64,000 nt of DNA from Hydractinia symbiolongicarpus (Eukaryota; Cnidaria; Hydrozoa; Anthoathecata; Hydractiniidae), in assembly GCF_029227915.1 (NCBI RefSeq), contig NC_079878.1, forward strand, positions 17,358,001-17,422,000, in the 5' to 3' direction. The notes under the pieces were generated by a model. The model was not told the origin of the DNA and made no database searches. It saw nothing but the letters and a program-made list of their open reading frames with translations. Positions 46,059 to 54,974 of this stretch are shown here, one piece after another. The position numbers were made by a program, and so were the translations under genes. How positions within the stretch are numbered: the stretch's first letter is position 1; the number at the start of each line of letters is the position of its first letter.

Positions 46059-47141
46059 TCAACAGGTCAAAAATGATTTAAAATTTTCTTGGAGAACAAA
46101 TGTACCTTTTCTATTAAGATGCAGTTTACTGCGATTTAGGTGTGATTCATCAAAGTTGGAATGAGGAATATAACCAATATTTCTTTCCGCGCACTTTTTT
46201 GATACAATCTCGTTTACTTTGAATACCATATTTTTATACTTATCTCCCCTGGGTACTATCGAAGAAACTACGACAGACGTTTGATCATCCATGCTAGCAG
46301 CCGCTAATGCTAAACCAATTATATCGTCAGCTATCTTATTTGGATCCTTGGATTTCTTAAAGTTATTTGTTCCACAGTGCAAGACAAGTACGTCAGGTTT
46401 ATAAGCCATGGTCGGTTTGATGTAGTGATGCATACATGAAACTGTTGCACCAGAAAACGATTTTACGAGAACTTCATTTTCAGACGTCGTTAAGTCGTGA
46501 CCTTTAAGATCCTTCAATATAGAATCACCAACAATAGATATTACTCTTTTGTTATTGACATTAACGCTGTTCGATATATCTTTATTACTGGCAATTTCGT
46601 GTGATTGATCAAAAAGTGTTTCTTTTTCATGTTTAGATTTACCAAGTGGCTCTTTTATTTTTTGTAACTCAGAATCAATAATAGGTTTATGTAAACCTTT
46701 AGCAATAAAATCATTTACATTATTATGTCCAAGTGGTTTTGATGATTCCTCTGGGATTACATTTCATACAATGGAATTTTTTTGATAAAATTAGCGTTTT
46801 CAACCTGTGAAGGCAAAACATGCTCGTCACTAAACAGTGATTTCTCTTGAAAGACTTAGAATGCGATTTATTAGGTTGTTTTTGTATCTAAGTTCCTCCT
46901 CGAGAAATTTTATTCTTTCACGATACGTAATAAACAGCTCTTCCAAAACAAAGCGATCCGTAAAAGTAAATTTGCTTTCTCATTTATCATAGCGCTGCGC
47001 TTTAACCTTCGTTTCGTCATACATTCTGTCTATAAATGCTTCGTCACTTTCTGACTTCTCTTCACTTCTTCTTGAGTCTTTTTCTAAGACAATGGGTATT
47101 TCCGACTGTTCCAATATATTTTCTTCATTAATCCTTGACAT
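46059..47141 (-). pseudogene. CR1-like LINE ORF1 with SGNH/GDSL esterase domain
   Basis: A start-like ATG at 47141 opens an acidic N-terminus, which is broken by several stops around 46750-46990. The C-terminal 46059-46560 keeps an SGNH hydrolase pattern: VGDSILKDLKG (nucleophile Ser), VLHCGTNNFKK (block III) and SKLHLNRKG (catalytic His). Esterase domains of this type are known in ORF1 of CR1-group LINEs, where they probably help the ribonucleoprotein bind RNA or membranes. ORF1 ends about 70 bp before ORF2. Confidence 0.75.
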
Positions 47142-47184
47142 AATTAAACTTTAACTAAGGGACCTACAAATAATATATTAAAGC

Positions 47185-47397
47185 ATGAGCAGCAAAGAAT
47201 ATCAGAAAGAGGTTGTAGATTCTTTATGGGAGTCCGTGAGACTAGTGTCATATACTATCCTACTAGCGCTGCTTGCTAAAAAAGCATTGGGTGTTTCTCG
47301 ACCAGGTGCGAAAATGGATCTAGAGGACGGTGTTAAATTGGCAGGATATATGACAGGAGCGATCCTATTCGATGACTATGCCATTAAACAAGGCTGA
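47185..47397 (+). CDS. Short hydrophobic Polinton protein, 70 residues
   Basis: The ATG at 47185 (AGCATGAGC) starts a soluble helix followed by one hydrophobic segment (VRLVSYTILLALLAKKAL, residues 18-35) and a second weaker one (LAGYMTGAILFDDYA). The frame is intact. The family is not recognised. It is the first Polinton gene after the inserted LINE, 40 bp from its end, and the gap to the ATPase is 95 bp. Confidence 0.5.
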   Translation: MSSKEYQKEVVDSLWESVRLVSYTILLALLAKKALGVSRPGAKMDLEDGVKLAGYMTGAILFDDYAIKQG

Positions 47398-47491
47398 TAT
47401 AAACGATCAATGATGCCATAATAAAAATCAAAAGGGTAACCGCTTTATCACAGAATAGGCGCCCACAGGTTCATACTTGTTAATAACAAAC

Positions 47492-48072
47492 ATGAATGTT
47501 GTTATAGATCCATGCACTACAATTTTCACCGGACCGACGGGCTGCGGGAAGACCCAGCGTGTTCTCGACCTTCTGGAGAACGAGTATAGCTACAATTTTC
47601 AAAATATCATTATCCTTTGTCCAACAATTCGATTCAAAAGGACATATCTCGATAGACCATCGCTTTGGAAGGATGGCTTTGTTTTCATGATAGAGCCACA
47701 AGATCAGTTATTTGAATGGATCGAGAAACTGTCGTCTCTGCTGGCAGGGGAGGACACTCTGTTCATCGTCAACGATATGATCGCCGATGAATCGCTGGAT
47801 AAGGGACGACAACCACTATTGGAATTGGCTATTAGCGGGAGGCACAGGAAACACTCGTTGTGGTTGCTAACACAAAGTTATACGGCGATCCCCAAGAACC
47901 TGAGGAGGCAGAAAAAATGCTATTTACATGGTATCCCTATGAGAGATCGGACCTCATACAGATCGATAACGAGAGCAACCTTATCGAGGATGGGGAGCCC
48001 ATCAAAAACCAGTTGAAAAAATCCAAGTATGTATATTCGACTCGAGCAGCCAAGGAATTGGAAAATTCTTGA
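47492..48072 (+). pseudogene. FtsK/HerA-type packaging ATPase, frameshifted
   Basis: In Polintons and related viruses this ATPase pumps DNA into the particle. Walker A is TGPTGCGKTQ near residue 15. The Walker B region is DTLFIVNDMIAD, with Asn at one of two positions that are usually both Asp. A downstream ISGRHRKHSLWLLTQSY motif carries the sensor-like TQS, followed by IPKNLRRQ. A frameshift near 47915 moves the C-terminus (MLFTWYPYERSDLI to the TGA at 48070-48072) to another frame. The size of about 190 residues equals the short ATPases of Polintons. The ATG at 47492 is chosen over a weaker upstream frame start. Confidence 0.85.
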
Positions 48073-48076
48073 ATAA

Positions 48077-48277
48077 ATGGCATACATCAGAATATTAGAA
48101 AATCAGCTTGCTGCTTGCCATGAAGAAATGGATAGGATCCCACATTTAGAGTGGAGCATAGAGGTCCTTCAGGAGGATCTAAGGCATGCACTGGAAAGGG
48201 AAAGGAATACCAAATATTTTTTCATATTCATGTCAACTGTCCTAATGACATCTCTCATCCTGATTGGGGTAATGTAA
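48077..48277 (+). CDS. Coiled-coil and tail-anchor protein, 66 residues
   Basis: The ATG at 48077 lies five bases after the ATPase stop. Residues 5-44 form a coiled coil (ILENQLAACHEEMDRIPHLE and on), and residues 48-66 form a membrane helix at the C-terminus (FFIFMSTVLMTSLILIGVM), so it should be tail-anchored. The family is unknown. The frame is intact, and the BRO gene follows after 10 bp. Confidence 0.5.
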   Translation: MAYIRILENQLAACHEEMDRIPHLEWSIEVLQEDLRHALERERNTKYFFIFMSTVLMTSLILIGVM

Positions 48278-48287
48278 ATCAAATAAA

Positions 48288-49125
48288 ATGTCTTGTCTTG
48301 TTGAATTTAATAATATCCAGCTACATACCGTAACTATCAACGGCCGCCCTTGGATTAGGGCGAAGGAAGTAGTCCAGGCATTAGAATATAGGAAGGACAC
48401 CTACGATACCATCCGCAACCACTGTAGTCGGGAAAATCACGCTCACAAGTGGCAACTGAGTGGTTCCCCCGTGGCCCGTGGAACCGGTGAAATGGCCATT
48501 GGATTCACAAAAATATGATCTCTACATAAATGAAGAGGGTATGTACGAGTTGGTGTTTGGAAGTCAGCAGCCCAAAGCGAGAAGGTTCAGAAAATACTGC
48601 TGTAATACAATGTTTCTGAAAAACCGTGAGCAACTACACCGTCAAGCCATCGAAGAGAGAGATATTGCCCTTGCAATACTCAGCGATGACCTAAAGGATA
48701 GGGACGTAACTATCGCAAACCTTCAGGAGGATCTTCTTGAGAGAGAACATCAGCTCGATCTCCGAACATTGGAAAATGCGGGGCTTCGTGATAGATATGT
48801 GCCTCCAGGTTATCCCTATGATAATGTATTTTGCGTGATAGACAAAAATAACCCTAATGAATGTGGGAAAAAAGGCCAACATCCCCACTATATAATTCGT
48901 TGCCAACGTAGAGCATTAAATGATCAACTCCGCACCCTACGGAAGATGTATCCTGATATGATCGAGAGACATCCAATATGTGACGATCCCAATGCCGTAC
49001 ATACATGGAATAGGTTTAGTGATGATAATCTTGGGATAGAGAATTCATGGCGAAATTATTTTAGTTTACCAGATGACGCCACGCGCGAGTTATTCGAAGG
49101 GTTGTATGATATCGATATGTCATAA
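48288..49125 (+). pseudogene. BRO-N domain protein, frameshifted
   Basis: The N-terminus has a BRO-N fold: FNNIQLHTVTINGRPWIRAK, then VVQALEY and HCSRENHAHKW. After a frameshift at 48465-48500 the domain ends with YINEEGMYELVFGSQQ, KARRFRKYCCN. A coiled coil (LAILSDDLKDRDVTIANLQE) and a C-terminal domain (YVPPGYPYDNVF, HYIIRCQRRALNDQL, CDDPNAVHTWNRF) follow. The last part resembles the domain often paired with BRO/MSV199 modules in large DNA viruses. BRO proteins bind DNA and are common in insect and giant viruses; their exact role here is unknown. The stop at 49123-49125 is followed by a strong hairpin. Confidence 0.75.
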
Positions 49126-49135
49126 TATGTATATG

Positions 49136-49160
49136 TTTTGTGTGTTATGAACACACAAAA
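49136..49160. terminator. Perfect 11-bp hairpin between convergent BRO and integrase genes
   Basis: TTTTGTGTGTT-ATG-AACACACAAAA is a perfect inverted repeat with a 3-nt loop, 10 bp after the BRO stop and 14 bp before the integrase stop. It could serve as a bidirectional 3' end signal for both transcripts. Confidence 0.65.
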
Positions 49161-49173
49161 AAATCGAGAAATA

Positions 49174-50137
49174 TTACCATTCTTTTACATGATTAGGGGG
49201 TATTCCAATATCCTCGGGTACTAGCATCAATTCCTCTGATACGAAACTCCGATCAGGCCCTCCATCAAGATAGTATAGCAGCCTCGTACCAGTTACGATA
49301 CGGTCGAGTCTGTACGTCTTTTTGCTCCAAAAGGCGTCAGTCGCGCGCCTTTTTTGATCTCTATGCTCCTCGCCTGGTTGCAGCAGATACAGATATAAGC
49401 AATCATCAGGTAGAGGCTTTTCATCGGGATACTCCTCGCTTTTCGCGAGTGGGACTTCATCGAGTTTAATAGCCTTGCTTGGTTTCATATCGATCATGGT
49501 AGTCTTGGTATTATTCATAATTTTTACAATATTATATAGGTATTTCACCCATGTGGTACTCTGTTCGTCAGTGAGTAGCTCTTGTGCATCTTGAGGCTTG
49601 AACAATCTCTCCGCAAGCACCTTGTTGTAGCTTTCAACAAAAGCCGTGAACGTGTGGTGATATTTGGTAGTTGCCCGCTTTATCTCGACACTTTTGGCTT
49701 CTAACAGCTTCGTAACTTCTGATTTGAATTCAGAGCCATTATCACATTGGAATATGCTCGGATATCGTAGAGGTCCGGCTTTGTATATATCCTTGAGCAT
49801 CTCCGCTACTTCACTGGCTTTCTTGGTACGTAGGGATCTCGCTACCTTATACCCCGACGCCACATCAATACCTGTGAGTATGTATTTGTACGTGTTTCCA
49901 TACACTTTATCATGGGGCATATAGAGTAAGTGAAATTGATGCATCTCATTGGGTTTAGTAATAGTGAAATGGGGATAATTAATGCGCTTGGGGCCTTTGA
50001 TATGCCTAAGCCACAAGAGCTGTCGAGATAACCAATGTATAACTCTCTTTTTTGAGAGGCCAGAGTTTTCAGTTTGATCGCTTTCCGTCCAGTCCAGAGA
50101 TTTTCTGGAGAATAGTAGATTTGGCTTAGCTTTTAAT
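49174..50137 (-). pseudogene. int: Retroviral-type DDE integrase, 5' truncated
   Basis: The enzyme inserts the element. An HTH-like N-terminal part (SKKRVIHWLSRQLLW) is followed by the RNase H core: IDVASGY after the first strand, FQCDNGSEFKSEV with the second Asp, and FVESYNKVLAERL with the Glu 35 residues later. At the place of the first catalytic Asp the sequence reads NEMHQFHLLYMP, with His instead of Asp. A C-terminal domain with FWSKKTYRLDRIV and ELMLVPEDIG resembles the SH3/chromo-like tail of Polinton integrases. The 5' end is missing: the frame runs straight into RTE LINE copy 3 at 50136, and the first residues of the open frame come from the LINE. I cannot find the missing N-terminus beyond that LINE. 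Confidence 0.88.
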
Positions 50138-52210
50138 AGTGACAATGTTGAAAGTACTTGGACTACTTTGAAGAATTGTCTTCTAGAAGCTTCTGATGAT
50201 ACCTGTGGGTGGACGAAAGGACCAGCTAGACATAGACAGACCTGGTGGTGGAATAATGAGGTTGACCAGTGTATAAAGGAAAAGAGGAAACTTTGGAAAG
50301 AGTGGAAGTCAGGTGGTAGTAAAAATATTTACTTAGAAGCTAAGCGTCGCGCTCGTACAGCAGTGTATAAGGCAACATCAGAAGCAGAGAGAAACAGATT
50401 TGCAGATGTGTTAAGAAGGGAAGAACAGCGCAATGAGGTATTCAAGATAGCAAAGCAAATGAAGAAGACTAATCAAGATATTGTAGGTGAGAAGTGTATA
50501 CGTAATGATGAAGGTGTTTTGGCTAGCACAGAGGAGTAGAAAAGGGTAGCTTGGAAGAATCATTATCAGAGGTTGCTTAACACTGAGTTTGATTGGGACG
50601 AGGATAATTTGTCTGATGATGATGTCGTAGAAGGGCCAGCTTTGCAGATTAAAACAGAATGTGTAGTGGAGGCTATTAGGAAATTGAAGATTGGCAAGGC
50701 TGCAGGAGTATCAGGTATTGTTGCAGAGATGGTAAAAGCATCTGGTTATATTGGAGTTAAGCTTATTACAAGTCTTGCTAACCAGATTATAAAGGATGGT
50801 GCTATTCCGAGTGAGTGGCAGTCGAGTGTAATAGTGAATTGTTTCAAGGGCAAGGGTGATGCAATAGAAAGGGGTAACTATAGAGGTTTGAAGTTGGTTG
50901 ATCAAGTAATGAAAGTTATTGAAAGAGTGATTGATAAGTTACTTAGAGAAAGAATTGATATAGATAAGATGCAATTTGGTTTTGTTCCAGGGCGTGGCAC
51001 TACAGATGCAATATTTTTACTCAGACAGCTTCAGGAAAAGTATTTAGAAAAGAGAAAGAATCTCTCTTTTGCCTTTGTAGATTTAGAGAAAGCTTTTGAT
51101 AGAGTGCCACGTAAAGTTATTTGGCGGGCTATGAGAAAATTAGGTGTGGATGAGTGGCTAGTTACGATGGTACAGTCTATGTACAGCAATGCTAGAAGTC
51201 GTGTCAGGATTAACGATTCACTTAGTGATGAATTTAGTGTAAATGTTGGTGTACATCAGGGTTCTGTACTTAGTCCTTTGTTGTTTATTCTAGTCTTAGA
51301 AGCGCTGTCGATGGAGATCAGAACAGGTTGTCCATGGGAGTTATTGTATGCAGATGATTTGGTTCTCATAGCAGAGTCGATGGAAGAATTAGTTGAAAAG
51401 ATTGAGAAGTGGAAGAAAGGACTAGAAGAAAAAGGGCTAAAGGTAAACACAGCAAAGTCTAAAGTCATGATTAGTAGCATTGATTACAAGTGTGACCTTG
51501 TAGTTGGAAAGTGGCCTTCTGGAGTTTGCAGGAAAGGGGTTGGTAGTAACTCAATTTTTTGTCAGACTTGCAAGCATTGGGTACATAAGAAGTGCAGTAG
51601 TAGTATTAGTGGAAGGTTAAGAGCTGACATTCAGTTTGTATGCAAGCGTTGCAAAGGTGAGATTATAGAGAATGAAGTATTTCCAGCTTTAATGATGTAC
51701 AACAGTGGCTCGTTAGAGATAGTTGAGAACTTCTGTTACTTAGGTGATATGTTGGGCAGTGAAGGGGGTGTTGGAAGAAGTGTTACTTGCAGGATAGGTT
51801 CTGCTTGGAAAAAGTTCAGAGAGTTACTTCCTTTGTTGACTAGCGGAGTCCTGTCAATTGAGGTAAAAGGTAGGTTATATGAGGCCTGTGTAAGAAGTGT
51901 TATGTTGTACGGTAGTGAGACATGGGCAGTGAAGCAGGAAGATCTTTACCGTTTAGAAAGGAATCATATGAGAATGATTAGGTGGATGTGTAACGCCAGT
52001 CTGAGAGACAGAAAGAGTTCAGATGAGCTAAGAAGCAGGCTAAGTCTCCGTAGAATTAAAGATGTTATCCAGATAAGAAGATTGAATTGGCTGGGGCACT
52101 TGGAAAGAATGGAGGAGGATAATTGGGTAAGAAAGTCTAGAGACTTGATAGTTCCTGGGGCGAAGCCCAGAGGCAGACCGAGAAAGACTTGGCAGGAGGT
52201 TATAAGGACA
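50136..52210 (+). mobile_element. RTE-like LINE, copy 3, truncated at both ends
   Basis: Homology to copy 2 starts at its position 17120 and stops at 19190. A 5' truncation is normal for LINEs. Loss of the 3' tail is not, and shows that a later rearrangement or deletion removed the end. Its left border lies inside the Polinton integrase gene. Confidence 0.9.
50136..52210 (+). pseudogene. RTE-like reverse transcriptase with PHD-like finger, partial
   Basis: The frame is open from the left junction to the right junction except for one TAG at 50537-50539, where copy 2 has GAG. It holds the whole reverse transcriptase: QFGFVPGRGTTDA, FVDLEKAFDRVP, GVHQGSVLSP, LLYADDLVLIA. The C4HC3 cluster (CGVC, CQTC, HKKC, CKRC) and most of the C-terminal region (RLNWLGHLERM) follow. 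The endonuclease is absent. At the position of the TGA in copy 2 this copy has a sense codon, so the two inactivations are independent. Confidence 0.9.
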
Positions 52211-53123
52211 ATAAGGCTCAACTAGACTTTTGCAAAAAGACATATTAACGGCCCTATTGCAGGCTAAACAAAGAGACGTTTTTTATTGAACGGGCGGTAG
52301 TGTTCTATGCCCATCGACTCCTGACAACCTCCTAAATTTTATAGCATATGGAAGGAAAAATCACTATCCATCAACTTTTATCGGACTTCCAACTATAACA
52401 CTGAAGCGGAGTAGCATCAATTAAAGGAGCCTTCTAGAACAAAGTATTCTTCTCTTAAAGAGGAGAAATATTTTTTAAACCATCGATCAGAAAACATCTA
52501 CTCAAATTAGATACCATTGTAAGATTACAACTGAGGTTGCTAATTTTTTATTGGAATCCTTTCAATCCTTGAACGCTCTTAGTTATGGAATTCGCGTCTC
52601 GGTGGCGTTTTCAAAGTGTCTCAAAGACGTAATTTGGCAAAAATGACATACTGAGGCATCTTCATATAGCAAAATAAAAACTGAAATCTCAGGACAGAAG
52701 TTGTCAATATAACAAAATGGGGGAATTATTGTTAATGGAATTAGTCTTTTCACAATGCTCCTTAAACTGCTTTAGTTTATTTTGTTCCTATTATAAAGTT
52801 GCATAAACATGTTGTATTTAGTTTGACTTATTTTGTAAAAGGAACTGATCATGTTACAAAAAATCTGTCTCCTATTCTGGGTGTAATTTGAAAAACACCG
52901 TGCAGAATATCTAATCCATGCTTGCTCTTTAAATTATCTTCTCAGTAATCCATTTCAAGTTCGTGATTATTCTACAAATAATTACAGCTTCCGAGGGTTG
53001 TTTCGCAGTTTAAATGGTGTCTTCGTAGAGGCTTTTTTGTTTAAAATAAAACGTCATATTTCAATGGAATAATCCATTAAAAAGAACACCTTGAATACAA
53101 ACCTGCAGTAAATAAAATTGCAA
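52211..53123. other. Non-coding stretch right of LINE copy 3
   Basis: I searched this part for the missing integrase N-terminus and a Polinton terminal repeat and saw neither. Confidence 0.4.
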
Positions 53124-53862
53124 TTATCGCAATATTGGAATATCTAATCCAAGGAAGCTCTTGAAAATTTGGAGTACATATTCCCTATTTTTTTTAAACA
53201 TCAAGTGGTCTTTTTCAATGATACACCAAACTTCATACTGTTTTGAATTAACTCTTTGCGATGGTAGACACTTCGTTTTAATGATACAATCTTTGCACTC
53301 TGGTTGCAGCATGTTGATAAATATCTCACCAACAAACCCATTGGAATAATATCTGTAAGCCCTTTCTTCTTTGTATTCACACTCTAACCTTTGCCACAAA
53401 TTATCTCGTGAAATGACATTTAGGAAATACCTAGATATGTCCATGAAATATAACTTTGGCCAATAAGCTAATCCTTCATTTTCTCCTTCCAACCCAGTTT
53501 TATTGTCAAGGGATCTTCCAAAGAGAGAGAGACTGAAACTTTTCTGTATACTCTTTCAGTAACAAACGTTCCCGATGTTCCACTTCAGAATCAACAGGAA
53601 CACCTTCCTCATAAGCAGAAAATGCCCTGAAAGAAGAGAAATGAAAAGTGTAATCATAAAAAGCTAGCACAAGAAAAGAAACGAGAATATAGCTAGCTAG
53701 CTTGTAAGTACCGCATACCTTGCTACCAAAGTATCGAATGAACCATTTAAAAACTTCTTTCTAATAGCCAAGTACTGTTTAAGTGCATTCGTACTGTATA
53801 ATTTAAAATCGTCCAATGATTTGATCTCAAGCTCAAGTAAATTACTTTTTTTGACATTTTAA
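53124..53862 (-). pseudogene. 5' part of a second SWIM/YqaJ-type gene
   Basis: Exon 1 at 53719-53862 encodes a SAP-like helix pair (LDDFKLYSTNALKQYLAIRK, then TLVAR) and ends at a GTATGC donor. Exon 2 starts at 53626 after TTCTTTCAG, phase 2, with AFSAYEEGVPVDSEVEHRE. A frameshift near 53515 follows. Then come YWPKLYFMDISRYF, AYRYYSNGFVGEIF, TKCLPSQRVNSKQYEVWCII and EKD, the layout just before the SWIM finger in genes of this type. The SWIM and YqaJ parts are absent. It is a different subfamily from the nuclease at 33.6-35.3 kb and is likely a remnant of another transposon. Confidence 0.5.
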
Positions 53863-54226
53863 ACATTCACTTTTGTTTGTTTACATATAGCAATTTAAAG
53901 TTTCGAACTCGAAATTTGTTTCCCGGTATTTTTTGTGGTGCATTTTGCAGAACGATTTTTCATTTTGAAAAAGGTGTATTAGAAATTTTAAAAACTGAGC
54001 CTGTAACACCAAAAAACTAATTTTTGGAATTCTCAAATTTACATTTCTGCACGGTCTAAAATAAACACTGTGACTTACACTGTAAAATAAACAACTATTG
54101 AGGTTGGGTACACATCCCTACACCAATAGAAATAATATGGCTAAATACTTTCCTGTGAAATAACACATCAAAAGTTCTAAACCAAACAAATCAATAGAAC
54201 GTCTCTTTAATGTAATTGAACAAGCA
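53863..54226. other. Non-coding; left partner of a direct repeat flanking the MITE
   Basis: GGTACACATCC.TACACCAATA and the following 70 bp (54107-54190) recur in direct orientation at 54978-55060, right of the piggyBac-like MITE. The MITE therefore sits in a tandemly repeated local sequence. Confidence 0.55.
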
Positions 54227-54230
54227 TTAA

Positions 54231-54970
54231 CCCTATTCTGTCCGGGGTTTTTCGAACATACTATGACCGGGGGGGGGCGGATTCCGCCCCCCCTCAATAA
54301 CTTTTTATAGGATTGTTTAAATTGAATCAAACTTGGCACACTTATAGTACGTCATAAAAGGAACAAAATGGCGCCAAAAAAAATTGCTTGCGTCAGCACA
54401 TTTTCTGTGACGTCATCAAAAGCTTAAAAATTTTTAAAAATGCCACTATCTGCTTAAAATATAATTACTTTTGTTCTAGAGCGAATTTTTACATTCTGTT
54501 TGAAGTTTCTAAAAGCTAAATAAAAGTTATTTAACATATCTTCCGGTTTTTACATGGATCGGATAAAAAATTGCCAAAAATTGCCCGTAAATCCGTTTTT
54601 TTTCGATTTTCGGGTAAAATCCGACAAAATCGGGAAATCGGATTAGTCACGTGTTCAAATTATTCAAAATGATTCTTCTTAATGAAAAAAAGTTGTGTTG
54701 CAAGTTTCAAGTTCTAAGGATAATCCTAACAGGAGTTATTATATTTTCTCCATTATAAGGATTTCATAGAGATTTTTAGGGGTGGTTTCGAGTAATGGCC
54801 AATATCAAAGCCTCTGAAAGGTATGGGACCTAAAAAATTTACATGCAGGTGTCTAATAGATAAATGTTAAAACTCAGTAAGTATCATAGCCATATAACAA
54901 AGCGATCAGGAGTTATTAAAAAAAAACCGTCAGGGGGGGCGGAATCCGCCCCCCCCCGGACCGAATAGGG
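54231..54970. mobile_element. piggyBac-like MITE with G-rich hairpin ends
   Basis: TTAA at 54227-54230 and 54971-54974 flank inverted ends CCCTATTC.GTCCGG / CCGGAC.GAATAGGG. TTAA target sites with CCCT-type ends fit piggyBac-like elements; Kolobok also uses TTAA. Near each end lies GGGGGGGCGGATTCCGCCCC (a perfect hairpin with C tract). The 740 bp have no coding capacity. Confidence 0.75.
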
Positions 54971-54974
54971 TTAA

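Larger units (their letters stand above)
43055..47145 (-). mobile_element. CR1-like LINE inserted between Polinton genes
   Basis: This minus-strand element has an esterase-type ORF1 followed by an endonuclease-reverse transcriptase ORF2. The 3' end lies near 43055, where the minus strand ends in AAATAAATGAAATAATAATA and AATAAATAG. The 5' end is near 47145. It sits in an intergenic gap, so it added DNA without cutting a gene. I found no clear target duplication. Confidence 0.85.
37560..50137. mobile_element. Decayed compact Polinton/Maverick-like element
   Basis: About ten genes on the plus strand and a convergent integrase on the minus strand include protein-primed PolB, an FtsK/HerA-type ATPase and a DDE integrase, which together define Polintons. 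The region is visibly GC-richer and gene-dense compared with its surroundings, with genes nearly touching. A CR1-like LINE (about 43.05-47.15 kb) and an RTE LINE (from 50136) interrupt it. Subtracting the first leaves about 8.4 kb. No capsid, penton or adenain-like protease gene is recognisable. The left border is approximate; terminal inverted repeats were not identified, and the right end is lost beyond the RTE junction. Confidence 0.8.

Noticed and set aside
38420-50137. Active virus or intact Polinton
   Set aside because: Polymerase, ATPase, BRO and one membrane gene are frameshifted or stopped, and the integrase lacks its start and a catalytic residue.
52211-53123. Missing Polinton right end and integrase N-terminus
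   Set aside because: Neither an integrase-like frame nor an inverted match to the left region was found.
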